From: Oceanihabitans sp. 2_MG-2023
Lineage (GTDB): Bacteria; Bacteroidota; Bacteroidia; Flavobacteriales; Flavobacteriaceae
Assembly: GCF_030547245.1 (NCBI RefSeq)
Contig: NZ_JAUOQT010000007.1
Span: 62,001-126,000 of the forward strand
Length of the DNA: 64,000 nt
Direction: 5' to 3'
A program made the translations under genes and the position numbers. Under the pieces are notes generated by a model. That model saw nothing but the letters and a program-made list of their open reading frames with translations, was not told the DNA's origin and searched no databases. Position 1 is the first letter of the stretch; every line of letters begins with the position of its first letter. Shown here in pieces: positions 45,335-53,401 of the stretch.

Positions 45335-46273
45335 ATGAAACCATTTTTAGTACTAGTGTTTTCGGTTTTACTTTTTAATTGTTCAGACGAATATAAAAAG
45401 TTTAAAAAAACACCAGATTATATTACGAATGCAAATATTTCGGATAAAGCTTATTTTGAAGCCTATAACGAAACCCTAAAATTATGGGATGTTGCTTTTG
45501 AAGAATTATACATTCCTACCACAGATGGCGTTGCACATGTACTAGTTAGCGGACCAGAAAACGGAGAACCTATAGTTTTATTACATGGCATGAACGCGAG
45601 TTCTACCATGTGGTATCCAAATATTAAAGCGCTTAGTAGTAACCATCGGGTGTATGCTATAGATTTTATATTAGAGCCAGGAAAGTCTTTATTGTACACC
45701 GATTTAGAGAGCGTAGACCAGGTAATCGATTGGTACCAAGAAGTTTTCTTTGCTTTAAAATTAGAGAACTTTCATGTAATTGGTGCTTCAAGAGGCGGTT
45801 GGTTAGCAGTAAACTTGGCTTTAGACAACCAGAAAAGTATTAAAAGCATGGTGTTATTAAGTCCTGCGCAAACCTTTACTTGGATTAAACCAAGTGTGGA
45901 TTTATTTAAAAATATAGTGACACTACTTTCGTCTAAAGAAAAACGCATAGCTCAAAGCCTAGAAAGCATGTCTAGTAATGTACCTAATATTAGCAAAGCT
46001 TATTTAGAGCAATATTATATCGCTACCGAAAAAGATTCGGTGAACCAATTTATGTCGCGCATGCAACCATTTTCTAACGACGAATTAAAATCTTTACAAA
46101 TGCCAGTGTTGGTATTAATTGGTGATGATGATATGATTAATGAAAAACGCACCATAGAAATTGCCAAAATGCTACCACAAGGAAAAGGAGAAATTATAGA
46201 AAATGCAGGACATTTTTTATCTATCGATCAAGCGGAAATAGTAAATGCCAAGATGTTGGGGTTTTTGGAGTAG
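45335..46273 (+). CDS. Alpha/beta hydrolase lipoprotein
   Basis: A 312-residue protein. Lipobox LLFNC (Cys16) marks a lipoprotein. The alpha/beta hydrolase fold shows LLHGMNASSTMW (oxyanion region), nucleophile elbow GASRGGW and the C-terminal ENAGHFLSID with catalytic His. The acid is probably in LVLIGDDDMI. Substrate unknown; likely an esterase facing the periplasm. It is the last gene before the accessory region with palindromic elements. Confidence 0.85.
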   Translation: MKPFLVLVFSVLLFNCSDEYKKFKKTPDYITNANISDKAYFEAYNETLKLWDVAFEELYIPTTDGVAHVLVSGPENGEPIVLLHGMNASSTMWYPNIKALSSNHRVYAIDFILEPGKSLLYTDLESVDQVIDWYQEVFFALKLENFHVIGASRGGWLAVNLALDNQKSIKSMVLLSPAQTFTWIKPSVDLFKNIVTLLSSKEKRIAQSLESMSSNVPNISKAYLEQYYIATEKDSVNQFMSRMQPFSNDELKSLQMPVLVLIGDDDMINEKRTIEIAKMLPQGKGEIIENAGHFLSIDQAEIVNAKMLGFLE

Positions 46274-46346
46274 GTTAGGAGGTATTTGTTGTATATGGTG
46301 GTGTAAAGGATTTCCTCAAACCCTTTGCAAGAATCTTTATTGTGTT

Positions 46347-46729
46347 TTATTTCAGTTGCCAAGCGCTTTCTGTATATAGGTGTACATCTGAATCTAAAAG
46401 ATTATTTTTTTCCAATATTGTTTCATCAATTAAATTTGTGAATAGAGCATATATATTGTGTGTAATGTAATTGCGTTGCTTTGTAATTAACTCTAATGAT
46501 ATAACCATATTTTGGTCAAATAACTTATTATCTTTTCCTATTCTTATTAGAGTTCCAAGAGTTGCTTTTTTATAATTACCTCTAACTCCATTTTGCGTCA
46601 GAAATATTATTAATTCTGCTTCTAGTTTTCCTGAAGCTAAGCAACTTTTCCTAATTCAGATGTAAATTCTTCTGAATTCATAAGTAAATTATAGAACATT
46701 ATTCCTTCTGTCGGCTCTCCTGTGTACAT
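46347..46729 (-). pseudogene. Frameshifted hypothetical gene
   Basis: On the minus strand an ATG at 46729 opens MYTGEPTEGIMFYNLLMNSEEF and then meets a stop after ELGKVA. One frame over, just before that stop, reading continues as LASGKLEAELIIFLTQNGVRG and runs some 90 codons to a TAA at 46347-46349. The joined product would be about 125 residues, a plausible soluble protein. One small insertion or deletion near 46640 therefore breaks it. I do not recognise the family. It faces palindromic element P1 15 bases upstream. Confidence 0.65.
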
Positions 46730-46744
46730 GGGATTTGTCAAATT

Positions 46745-46875
46745 ACACAACGGTTTGTGTATGGTTAGTTGCGGAAAAACAGTTAGGATTTTCCAGCGTA
46801 CTACGAAGTGAATTAATTCAAGTGAATTTCCTGCGAGGAAATTCCGTAGCAATTAATTATACACGTTGTTGTAGC
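46745..46875 (-). repeat. Palindromic element P1 (attC-like)
   Basis: The left arm ACACAACG...TGTATGGTTAGTTGCGGAA pairs imperfectly with the right arm TTCCGTAGCAATTAATTATACACGTTGT, with unpaired bulges. Inside is a perfect GAATTTCCT/AGGAAATTC hairpin (46824-46844). It ends 16 bases from the stop of the LytTR regulator gene. Shares the ACAACG / CGTTGT ends with P2 and P3. Confidence 0.68.
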
Positions 46876-46891
46876 ACGTTTTTAAATAATT

Positions 46892-47590
46892 TTATTTTAT
46901 TAATCGATTTACATTAAGCTTATACATTTTGCCTATTGGAATTTTATGATCCTGAATAAGTATTCTATTGCCTTCAATTAGTACTATTTTATCAATTGAA
47001 ATAATAAACGATTTATGTACTCTTATAAATTGATTTTCAGGCAAATTATGAGTAAAGGATGTTAAGGTTTGATGTGAAACGATAATTCTATCAATCATAT
47101 TTATTTTTACATAATTTCCATAGGCTTCTATAAATAGAATGTCATTAAGTTTAATCTGATAGTATTTTTTATCTTCTTTTATAAATATTTTAGCGTCTTC
47201 ATTATTTTCTGAATTTTGTATTGATATGGATTTATTAGCCAATGCATCAGAAATTTTACTAACAGATTTTACAAAACGACTAAAATTAAATGGCTTTAAT
47301 AAATAATCGTCAATATTCAACTCATAACCTTCTAAAGCAAATTCTTCATAGGCTGTGGTAATGATTATCTTTGGCTGATTAGAAAGTGTTTTTAAAAACT
47401 CTAAACCAGAAAGTTTAGGCATATTAATATCTAAAAAGATAAGGTCAATAGAATGTTTATTTAAATACTCAAGAGCTTCAAAAGCATTATAACAACTTTT
47501 TTGAAAGGATAAATACGACAGATTACTCGCATAATCTTTAATATTATCATGTGAGGCTGTCTCATCGTCTACAATTATATATTTTATCAT
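46892..47590 (-). CDS. LytTR-family response regulator
   Basis: A 232-residue protein. The receiver domain carries the acidic pair near the N-terminus (IVDDE), phospho-acceptor Asp in LIFLDINMPKLSG (about residue 54) and Lys in LLKPFNF. A LytTR DNA-binding domain covers residues ~135-232 (LFIEAYGNYVKINM, FIRVHKSFIISIDKI). LytTR regulators bind pairs of short sites upstream of targets. Its start codon overlaps the stop of the kinase gene by one base (TAATG), so they are translationally coupled. The inverted repeat at 48632-48692 is a candidate site. Confidence 0.93.
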   Translation of the reverse strand: MIKYIIVDDETASHDNIKDYASNLSYLSFQKSCYNAFEALEYLNKHSIDLIFLDINMPKLSGLEFLKTLSNQPKIIITTAYEEFALEGYELNIDDYLLKPFNFSRFVKSVSKISDALANKSISIQNSENNEDAKIFIKEDKKYYQIKLNDILFIEAYGNYVKINMIDRIIVSHQTLTSFTHNLPENQFIRVHKSFIISIDKIVLIEGNRILIQDHKIPIGKMYKLNVNRLIK

Positions 47591-48537
47591 TACTTAATTA
47601 TTTCTAAGGTTGTTGTATAGATGTTTTCTTCCATACTATTACACAGTTTATGGCTATTTGGATATATTAAATTTAATCGATCTTTTAAATTTTTCAGTCC
47701 AATGCCTTCATTTTCTGAAATGTCTTCAGTATCATAATTATTTTTAACGGTGAAACTTATTTTAGTATCATCTTCAATAAGTTTTACATGAACAAATGCA
47801 TTTTCAGTTGCCCTTTCAACACCATGCTTAAAGGCGTTTTCTAATAAGATGATAAACAGTAAAGGCGCTACACTTGTATCTGAATTTTTAATCGTTTTTT
47901 CAAAATTAACATCAATATCTTTATGGTATCTAGCCGTTTGCAAATCAATAAAATTTATTAAATAGTTTACTTCCTCTTTTAGTTTTACACTTTCTTTCCC
48001 GCTATCGTAAATGGTAAATCGCATTAAATCTGATAATTTTAAAACATAGTCTTGAGCAGCATCAGCATCTTTCTTTATTAAGGAATATAAATTGTTTAAT
48101 GTATTAAAGAAAAAATGTGGGTTTATTTGATTTTTTAAAAGCATCAGTTCTGCTTCTAATTTATCACTTTTAAGTTTCTGAATGCCTTTTCGGTATTTAA
48201 AGATCCAATAGAAAATCAAATAGAATATTTCAATCGACAAAAGAATTCTAATCGCATTAGTAAAAAATCCATCAGTTCCTGTAGTTATTTGAACTCCGTA
48301 TACTAATAAGGGAATACTAATTCCGAAGAAAAGATATTTTAGGGTTGGATTAGTAGCTCCAAATTTTATCTTTTCAGTTTGAAAGAGATAATATAAAATT
48401 GTGTAAAAGACTGTTAATCCCAATAATCCAGATAGAACTGTAAATATTTCGCTTTGGGCGTTTCTTAAAATCACCATTAATACAATAATGATTCCAGATA
48501 AAATAGCAGAAAGTTTAAATAGTTTTTTGTGTGTCAT
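47590..48537 (-). CDS. LytS/YehU-type sensor histidine kinase
   Basis: A 315-residue protein starting at 48537 (MTHKKLFKLSAIL); an in-frame ATG at 48567 overlaps the promoter -7 box and is unlikely. Four membrane helices (about residues 8-125) lead into the His_kinase domain: LKNQINPHFFFNTLNNLYSLI (phosphorylated His of the NPHF motif) and an ATPase part with PLLFIILLENAFKHGV (N box) and NEGIGLKNLKDRL (G box). Pairs with the LytTR regulator encoded next. No sensor domain beyond the membrane part, so the signal is probably sensed in the membrane. Confidence 0.92.
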   Translation of the reverse strand: MTHKKLFKLSAILSGIIIVLMVILRNAQSEIFTVLSGLLGLTVFYTILYYLFQTEKIKFGATNPTLKYLFFGISIPLLVYGVQITTGTDGFFTNAIRILLSIEIFYLIFYWIFKYRKGIQKLKSDKLEAELMLLKNQINPHFFFNTLNNLYSLIKKDADAAQDYVLKLSDLMRFTIYDSGKESVKLKEEVNYLINFIDLQTARYHKDIDVNFEKTIKNSDTSVAPLLFIILLENAFKHGVERATENAFVHVKLIEDDTKISFTVKNNYDTEDISENEGIGLKNLKDRLNLIYPNSHKLCNSMEENIYTTTLEIIK

Positions 48538-48564
48538 GTTTTCTAATTGTTTATGATTTTGACA

Positions 48565-48594
48565 CAAATCTATATTGCATATTCAAGGTTACAA
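48565..48594 (-). promoter_or_regulatory. Complete flavobacterial promoter of the kinase-regulator operon
   Basis: Minus strand TTG (48594-48592), exactly 19 bases, then TAGATTTG (48572-48565). Both boxes match TTG-N19-TAnnTTTG, and the distance to the start codon at 48537 is 27 bases. Confidence 0.7.
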
Positions 48595-48631
48595 TTTTTA
48601 TTTTATGAACGTCTCTTATCATATTGTAAGC

Positions 48632-48692
48632 GTATCAAATTTATTGATAAAGATACTTTAAATATCATAATGAGTTGATTACCATTTGATAC
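48632..48692. promoter_or_regulatory. Inverted repeat between divergent kinase and serine hydrolase genes
   Basis: GTATCAAAT at 48632-48640 and its exact complement ATTTGATAC at 48684-48692, centre-to-centre 52 bases (about five helical turns). The two half-sites sit between the promoter of the kinase-regulator operon and that of the serine hydrolase, so they are candidate LytTR or other operator sites. Confidence 0.5.
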
Positions 48693-48735
48693 GTTAACTT
48701 AATCAAAATAATTCTAAATGACGAATATTCAGTTC

Positions 48736-48743
48736 TAGGTTTG
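48736..48743 (+). promoter_or_regulatory. -7 box of the serine hydrolase gene
   Basis: TAGGTTTG fits TAnnTTTG, 24 bases before the ATG at 48768. There is no TTG at -33, which would fit dependence on an activator. Confidence 0.48.
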
Positions 48744-48767
48744 CATCGAATTTAAAACTAAATACAT

Positions 48768-49856
48768 ATGAAAACTTTAATTACAATTATTACAATCGCA
48801 TTATCGACCTTATCCGTAAATGCACAAATGACAGCTGAAAGAGAGCTACAAAAAGCTTTAGATGAATCTACAGCTATTGCTTTGAAAGAGCATAATGTTC
48901 CTGGTATGGCAATCGCAATTATTAAAAATGATCAAGTGATTATTAAAAAAGGATATGGATTTTCTGATATAAAAAGCGGAGAAGCAGTTAACAGTACAAC
49001 AGGCTTTAATATAGGATCTATATCAAAAATGTTTACCGCTTGGGGAATTATGAAATTAGTAGAAGAAGAAAGACTTCGATTAGATGCTCCTGCTTCCAAT
49101 TATATTTCAGGGTGGAAATTGCCAGCTAGTGAGTTTGATGCTAATAAAGTAACCATTAGAAATTTATTACAGCATACAGCTGGTTTATCTGTGCATGGTT
49201 ATAATGGGTATGAATCTAAAAATGAATTAACATCCGTTAGGCAATCACTATCGGGAACTTCCAATCCAGATGAAGCCGTAAAGCTTATTATGGAGCCAGA
49301 AAGTAAATGGCAGTATTCTGGTGGAGGCTATTCTATTTTGCAGCTAGTTATTGAAGAGGTGACTGGTAAATCGTTTGCAGATTATATGCAAAAAAACATA
49401 TTTAAGCCTTTAAAAATGAAACATACAAGTTTCGATATCAATAAAAAGATATTAAAAAACTCTTCTAAAGCGTATGATGAAGAAGCAAAGGAAATTCCGT
49501 TGCGCCTTTTTAATGCGCAAGCAGCAGCGGGTTTACATACAACCATAGATGATCTAATTCTATTTGCAAAAGCATCATTTTCAAGAAACCCTGTATTATC
49601 TAAAAAAAGTATTTCACTTTTAACTGCACCAACTGAAATATCAAATGGAAATTATGGAATGGGTTATATGGAGATGAATCGTTTTGGAGATTTCACATTG
49701 AACGGTCATGGAGGTTCTAACGAAGGTTGGCATTCTGGTTTCATGCTCGATTTTAAATCAAAATCTGGTATTATTATACTTACCAATGGCTCTAATGGAA
49801 GGAATGTCTTATTTGGAAGTATGAAAGATTGGGCTCAATGGCATGGAAGTAACTAA
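48768..49856 (+). CDS. Serine hydrolase, class C beta-lactamase family
   Basis: A 362-residue protein with a signal peptide (residues 1-20, TLSVNAQ). Motif 1 is Ser84-Ile-Ser-Lys87; motif 2 is YSGGGYSIL with the catalytic Tyr, where Gly replaces the usual Asn; motif 3 is GHGGSNEGW. Such proteins are esterases, D-aminopeptidases or beta-lactamase relatives. Divergent from the LytTR two-component operon with a shared control region, so it is its probable target. The only plus-strand gene in the 46-60 kb accessory block. Confidence 0.88.
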   Translation: MKTLITIITIALSTLSVNAQMTAERELQKALDESTAIALKEHNVPGMAIAIIKNDQVIIKKGYGFSDIKSGEAVNSTTGFNIGSISKMFTAWGIMKLVEEERLRLDAPASNYISGWKLPASEFDANKVTIRNLLQHTAGLSVHGYNGYESKNELTSVRQSLSGTSNPDEAVKLIMEPESKWQYSGGGYSILQLVIEEVTGKSFADYMQKNIFKPLKMKHTSFDINKKILKNSSKAYDEEAKEIPLRLFNAQAAAGLHTTIDDLILFAKASFSRNPVLSKKSISLLTAPTEISNGNYGMGYMEMNRFGDFTLNGHGGSNEGWHSGFMLDFKSKSGIIILTNGSNGRNVLFGSMKDWAQWHGSN

Positions 49857-49924
49857 TTATATTTCTTTTTATTTAAGCAGTGAATGACTAATCTAGAGGC
49901 ATTCACTGTTTTTACGCGTAATGT

Positions 49925-50056
49925 GCTACAACGGTCTTATATATGAAAAGTAGCGGATTTTATGCACTAACTTTTCGGATTGGTACTGACTTTAAATTTA
50001 TGAAAATCAATTTGAATTAAGGACTTAAACCGCCATTTTTTATATACGTTGTTAGC
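49925..50056 (-). repeat. Palindromic element P2 (attC-like)
   Basis: The left arm GCTACAACGgtc-TATATATGAAAAGTAGCGG pairs with the right arm CCGCCATTTTTTATATA-CGTTGTTAGC. The pairing is interrupted by single extra bases and encloses about 80 bases. The right end lies 7 bases from the stop of the minus-strand serine hydrolase. The layout (short conserved ends, long imperfect stem, variable centre) resembles integron attC sites. The ends do not match the canonical RYYYAAC/GTTRRRY pair exactly. Confidence 0.72.
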
Positions 50057-50063
50057 CATAGTT

Positions 50064-51710
50064 TTATATCTTTTCAAATTCTAATCCCATAATTTTCATT
50101 GAAACAATTTTTCCACCCTTATTTCTTAAGAACTGAATTGGGTAGTTTGGAATATTAAATAGGTCTTTAGATAATGTATCTATTTCAGCGCTATATGCTC
50201 CTTTTCCATAATAAAATTGCAACGCACCATTTTCAAATTTAATTTCTTTAGCTACTTGTAAACTCTTATTTAAATAAATGCCTTCAAGTTCTTTTAATTC
50301 TAATTCTGTATGCTCATAGGGTTCAAGTTCTTTGAAAATCCAAGGTTTTTCATTTTCGTTTGCATAAAACTTGTATTGCTTGTTATTGGCTTGAACATCA
50401 AATTCCATAATTATGCCGTCCATCAAAAACTTTTGATTATCAAGAGGCTTTAATTTTCCTATTTCTTCTCCATCAGCTGTTGTTAGGACTAATTCTTTGT
50501 TCTTTAGTTTAATAATTCCAGTTTTTACATCTTCATATTCATTACCCAAAAAGATGTAATTCCCCTCATATTTTTTAAGGACATCATTGGGCAGTTCAAT
50601 AATTGTATTCTCTTGTTCTTGATTCGTGTCAATTTCCTTTTCACTTGGAATGTATAAATCCACAAGTTGAAAAAATCGGTCTTCGAAGTCTTCTTCAAAA
50701 GTGTTTTGTGTAGTAAAAATTGCAATATCTAATTCCGGAAAGTATAAATATTTAGAAACGAAGCCTCCCATAATCATACCGTCAAATCCCATAGCAAAAT
50801 AACCATTATGTGTTTCAAATTCAACTCCTAAACCATAGTCAATTATGGTTCCATCATTTAGCTTCGCTTTAGTTTGCATTTTCTTCCACAAATAAGGTGT
50901 GCCAATGGTTGCATTTCGCATACCTTGATGCCATTTAAACATATCTTTTGGTGTAGTCAAAATTTGACCATCTCCATTGTAGATTGCAGAGTGCAAATGC
51001 ATTTTGTAGTAAGCATCATCATCTTCAATATATCCTATAGCTCTATTTTTTATTATGGTGTACGTACTATTTTTCTTGATGGTACTTTCCATTTTCAGTG
51101 GTGAAAAAATATGCTCTTGTAGATATTCTATGAAAGATTTTTCTGATACTTTTTCAATAATATCAGCAAGTAAAATGTAGTTTACGTTGGTATATTCAAA
51201 ATACTCACCTGGTTTAAAGTTGAGTTCTTTTAAATTTACTATTATATTGCTAACTCTTGTTTGTGTGAGTAAATCGTTAAAAGACAAATCTGTTAAATGG
51301 AAATATGGGTCTACTTCGGGTATTCCGCTTGTTTGATTTAGCAATTGCTCAATTGTTGGGTCTCCTTTTTTATATCGAGGTAGGTTGTCGATATATTTGT
51401 AAGCAGGCTCTTTTGTAGATAATTTCCCTTCATTTTCTAATAATAAAATTGCTGCTGCTGTAAATTGCTTCGCAATTGAACCAATATCAAATACAGTTTC
51501 ATTTGTAATAGGAATATTATAATCAAGATTTGAATTTCCGTACTGTTTTTCAAGTATAATTTCATCTCCTTTAAATACGGCTATTGAAAATCCAGGTGAA
51601 TTTTCGTCTACTTGGTACAAGTCATCTATTTTAGGTTGAAGGTTTTGAGCATACCCCAAATTTGAAATTAGTAGAGCTAAAATGATAAATACAAGTTGTT
51701 TTTCGGTCAT
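50064..51710 (-). CDS. Serine hydrolase, beta-lactamase family, with C-terminal barrel-like domain
   Basis: A 548-residue protein with signal peptide (residues 1-21, LGYAQ). Motif 1 is Ser78-Ile-Ala-Lys81 and motif 2 is EYTNVNY (Tyr-x-Asn). The third motif, normally HxG, appears as GFDGMIMGG. About 190 further C-terminal residues (YEGNYIFLGNEYEDVKTG onward) resemble the DUF3471-type lipocalin-like tail often found behind this domain. Function is probably esterase or peptidase in the periplasm. Different subfamily from the serine hydrolase at 48768, so not a recent duplicate. Confidence 0.87.
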   Translation of the reverse strand: MTEKQLVFIILALLISNLGYAQNLQPKIDDLYQVDENSPGFSIAVFKGDEIILEKQYGNSNLDYNIPITNETVFDIGSIAKQFTAAAILLLENEGKLSTKEPAYKYIDNLPRYKKGDPTIEQLLNQTSGIPEVDPYFHLTDLSFNDLLTQTRVSNIIVNLKELNFKPGEYFEYTNVNYILLADIIEKVSEKSFIEYLQEHIFSPLKMESTIKKNSTYTIIKNRAIGYIEDDDAYYKMHLHSAIYNGDGQILTTPKDMFKWHQGMRNATIGTPYLWKKMQTKAKLNDGTIIDYGLGVEFETHNGYFAMGFDGMIMGGFVSKYLYFPELDIAIFTTQNTFEEDFEDRFFQLVDLYIPSEKEIDTNQEQENTIIELPNDVLKKYEGNYIFLGNEYEDVKTGIIKLKNKELVLTTADGEEIGKLKPLDNQKFLMDGIIMEFDVQANNKQYKFYANENEKPWIFKELEPYEHTELELKELEGIYLNKSLQVAKEIKFENGALQFYYGKGAYSAEIDTLSKDLFNIPNYPIQFLRNKGGKIVSMKIMGLEFEKI

Positions 51711-51776
51711 ATTTTTTCTTTCTCTAAAGACTCAATTAAATTCTTATTGTTACAGTTGATGAGTGAGTTTATTATA

Positions 51777-51910
51777 GCTAACTCGTTATATAATAACTAA
51801 AGTCTCTTTTATTCATTAATAAAACACTTTTAATCTAAAAGATAGTAAAACGAAACTCACCATTAATGCGCTAATCTACAATACGTAGTAATACGTATTT
51901 TTTTGCAAAT
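51777..51910 (-). repeat. Intergenic repeat T1 with TACGTA palindrome (short copy)
   Basis: Begins GCTAACTCGTTATATAATAA, continues through CATTAATGCGCTAATCTAC to the palindromic core ATACGTAGTAATACGTAT (51881-51898). It aligns by eye with the first half of T2 and T3 and lacks their second half. Between the serine hydrolase start and the small membrane protein stop. Confidence 0.7.
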
Positions 51911-51989
51911 TTTTTCATTTTCCATGGCGTGCACTTTTCTATAAGGAGCACCATTTCGTTTGCGTTAATAATTCCGAAATTTATTTTAG

Positions 51990-52184
51990 CTATTCTGTTT
52001 TTTTATTGTCAATATATTTCATTAACAATCCTAATAACAAACCAGAAATTAGAGAAAGTATTATTTTTTTTCCAATTCCGTCGAAAGTGAAATCACCAGC
52101 TAAAAAATCAATAGCACTGTTTGAAATTAGTACAAAAATTCCAAAAATTATGCCTTTGTAATACCAATTTAATTTTGTCATCAT
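51990..52184 (-). CDS. Small two-helix membrane protein
   Basis: A 64-residue protein with two hydrophobic helices (about residues 9-28 and 40-57) and a charged C-terminal tail (DNKKTE). No family recognised. It stands alone between intergenic repeats T1 and T2. Met at 52181 is an alternative start. Reality is supported by the coherent membrane topology and single-gene placement like its neighbours. Confidence 0.58.
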   Translation of the reverse strand: MMTKLNWYYKGIIFGIFVLISNSAIDFLAGDFTFDGIGKKIILSLISGLLLGLLMKYIDNKKTE

Positions 52185-52224
52185 CTTTATATGAGTTAGT
52201 TTACTTTGTTTTCAATGCATGGCA

Positions 52225-52484
52225 ATTAGTTATATAATAACTAAAGGCCCTATTATTTATTAATAAAACGTTTTTAGTCTAAAAGTCAGTAAAGTAAATT
52301 TACCATTTAACCCGCTAATGTACAATACGTAGTACTACGTATATTTCGTAAAGATATTCACAGTACTTTGCTTGACGAAGGTATAACAAGACTTCGTAAT
52401 CTTCTTACGGGAAACCGTATAGGCAAGCAGAAAATCGGCGAAGACTTTTATACGTAGGCGAGAAGCTAGTAATTAGTATATGTG
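52225..52484 (-). repeat. Intergenic repeat T2 with perfect TACGTA palindrome
   Basis: A copy of about 260 bases. The core ATACGTAGTACTACGTAT (52325-52342) is a perfect 18-base palindrome. Its outer ends, ATTAGTTATATAATAACTAA and AGCTAGTAATTAGTATATG, are roughly inverted to each other. The shared inner words include GAAGGTATAACAAG, GGGAAACCGTATAG and GTAGGCGAGAAGCT, also found in T3. It ends 32 bases from the DUF6090 stop. Confidence 0.75.
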
Positions 52485-52516
52485 TGGTTGTGCTTTCGTT
52501 ATTTTTAACTCAGCTA

Positions 52517-53236
52517 TTATTTTAATTCTTTGTCGATTTGAGAAATAATATCCATAAGACTTTCTTGGTTTATGACAAATGTTCTCCAATAATAAAAATT
52601 CTTTGATTCGAAATAAATATTAAGATCAGCAATTAAATTTTCATCCGTTAAATCACTAAGGTTTTTATATGGCTTATAAGTTAATATAGGAGCATATTTA
52701 TAATTTAAATCCGATGAACCTTGTCTTAAGATTTCAAATAAATTTTCATTGGTAGGTGCATTAAAAGTATAGAACCTTTGAATATTTGAGTATAAGGTGT
52801 CATTTATTATAAGGTCAGAATTGCCATCAGCAATCATTGCATCGTATGCACTTGTGTTGGATCGAAAAGGCATATCATATCCAAATAACTCCGAATAAGA
52901 TATTTTGCTAATAGTATCAAATTCGGCAAAGGAAGTTATTTCTTTGCGAGGATTAAATGAAGGTAAAACCTTTTTAAAGTACATAATCTCTCTTCCCCAA
53001 TAAGGTTTTAATTCTTCGATTAACTCTAAATCTTTAAACATATCCGAACGAATTTCTTTCAAAATAGTGGTAGCTTTCCGTTTGCTCTTTTGAACTTCAT
53101 TCCAATTATTAATCTGCAATGCAATCAAAATTCCAATTACCACCAATAGAATTTCGCCAATAGCATAAACCAGATATTTGCTGAATTTATTTTCGATCAG
53201 CATTTTTTGTCTAATTTTTCTAAAGAATTTTAGCAT
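52517..53236 (-). CDS. DUF6090 family membrane-anchored protein
   Basis: A 239-residue protein starting MLKFFRKIRQKMLIENKFSKY, the typical DUF6090 opening, followed by a membrane helix (about residues 24-45, IGEILLVVIGILIALQINNW) and an extracytoplasmic helical domain. The conserved NNWNE directly after the helix is diagnostic. Function unknown; such genes are abundant and multi-copy in Flavobacteriaceae. The leader sequence before the ATG is repeated at 58247-58271. Confidence 0.88.
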   Translation of the reverse strand: MLKFFRKIRQKMLIENKFSKYLVYAIGEILLVVIGILIALQINNWNEVQKSKRKATTILKEIRSDMFKDLELIEELKPYWGREIMYFKKVLPSFNPRKEITSFAEFDTISKISYSELFGYDMPFRSNTSAYDAMIADGNSDLIINDTLYSNIQRFYTFNAPTNENLFEILRQGSSDLNYKYAPILTYKPYKNLSDLTDENLIADLNIYFESKNFYYWRTFVINQESLMDIISQIDKELK

Positions 53237-53260
53237 TGGTTAGCGGTTTTTTATAATGAA

Positions 53261-53399
53261 GCACAACGTTAGGTATATGAAAAGTAGCAGAGCAATAATG
53301 CTTTTATTTTCAGTTTAGCAATAAAATAGTAGAAAAGCACAAACTTTGTAGTTTGCACTTAACTACTATTTTTTATATACTTTGTTAGCAAACGTTGTG
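53261..53399 (-). repeat. Palindromic element P3 (attC-like)
   Basis: The left arm ACAACGTTAGGTATATGAAA continues AGTAGCAG; the right arm CTACTATTTTTTATATAC continues TTTGTTAGCAAACGTTGTG. The outer ends CACAACGTT/AACGTTGTG are exact complements. It ends 2 bases from the stop of the T9SS protein gene. Arm sequences are close to those of P2 while the centre differs, which argues for selection on the arms or a common origin. Confidence 0.72.
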
Positions 53400-53401
53400 T
53401 T

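Noticed and set aside
46735-53399. Interpretation of P1-P4 as proven integron attC sites
   Set aside because: The ends do not fit RYYYAAC/GTTRRRY, and no integron integrase is in the window. Kept as attC-like only.
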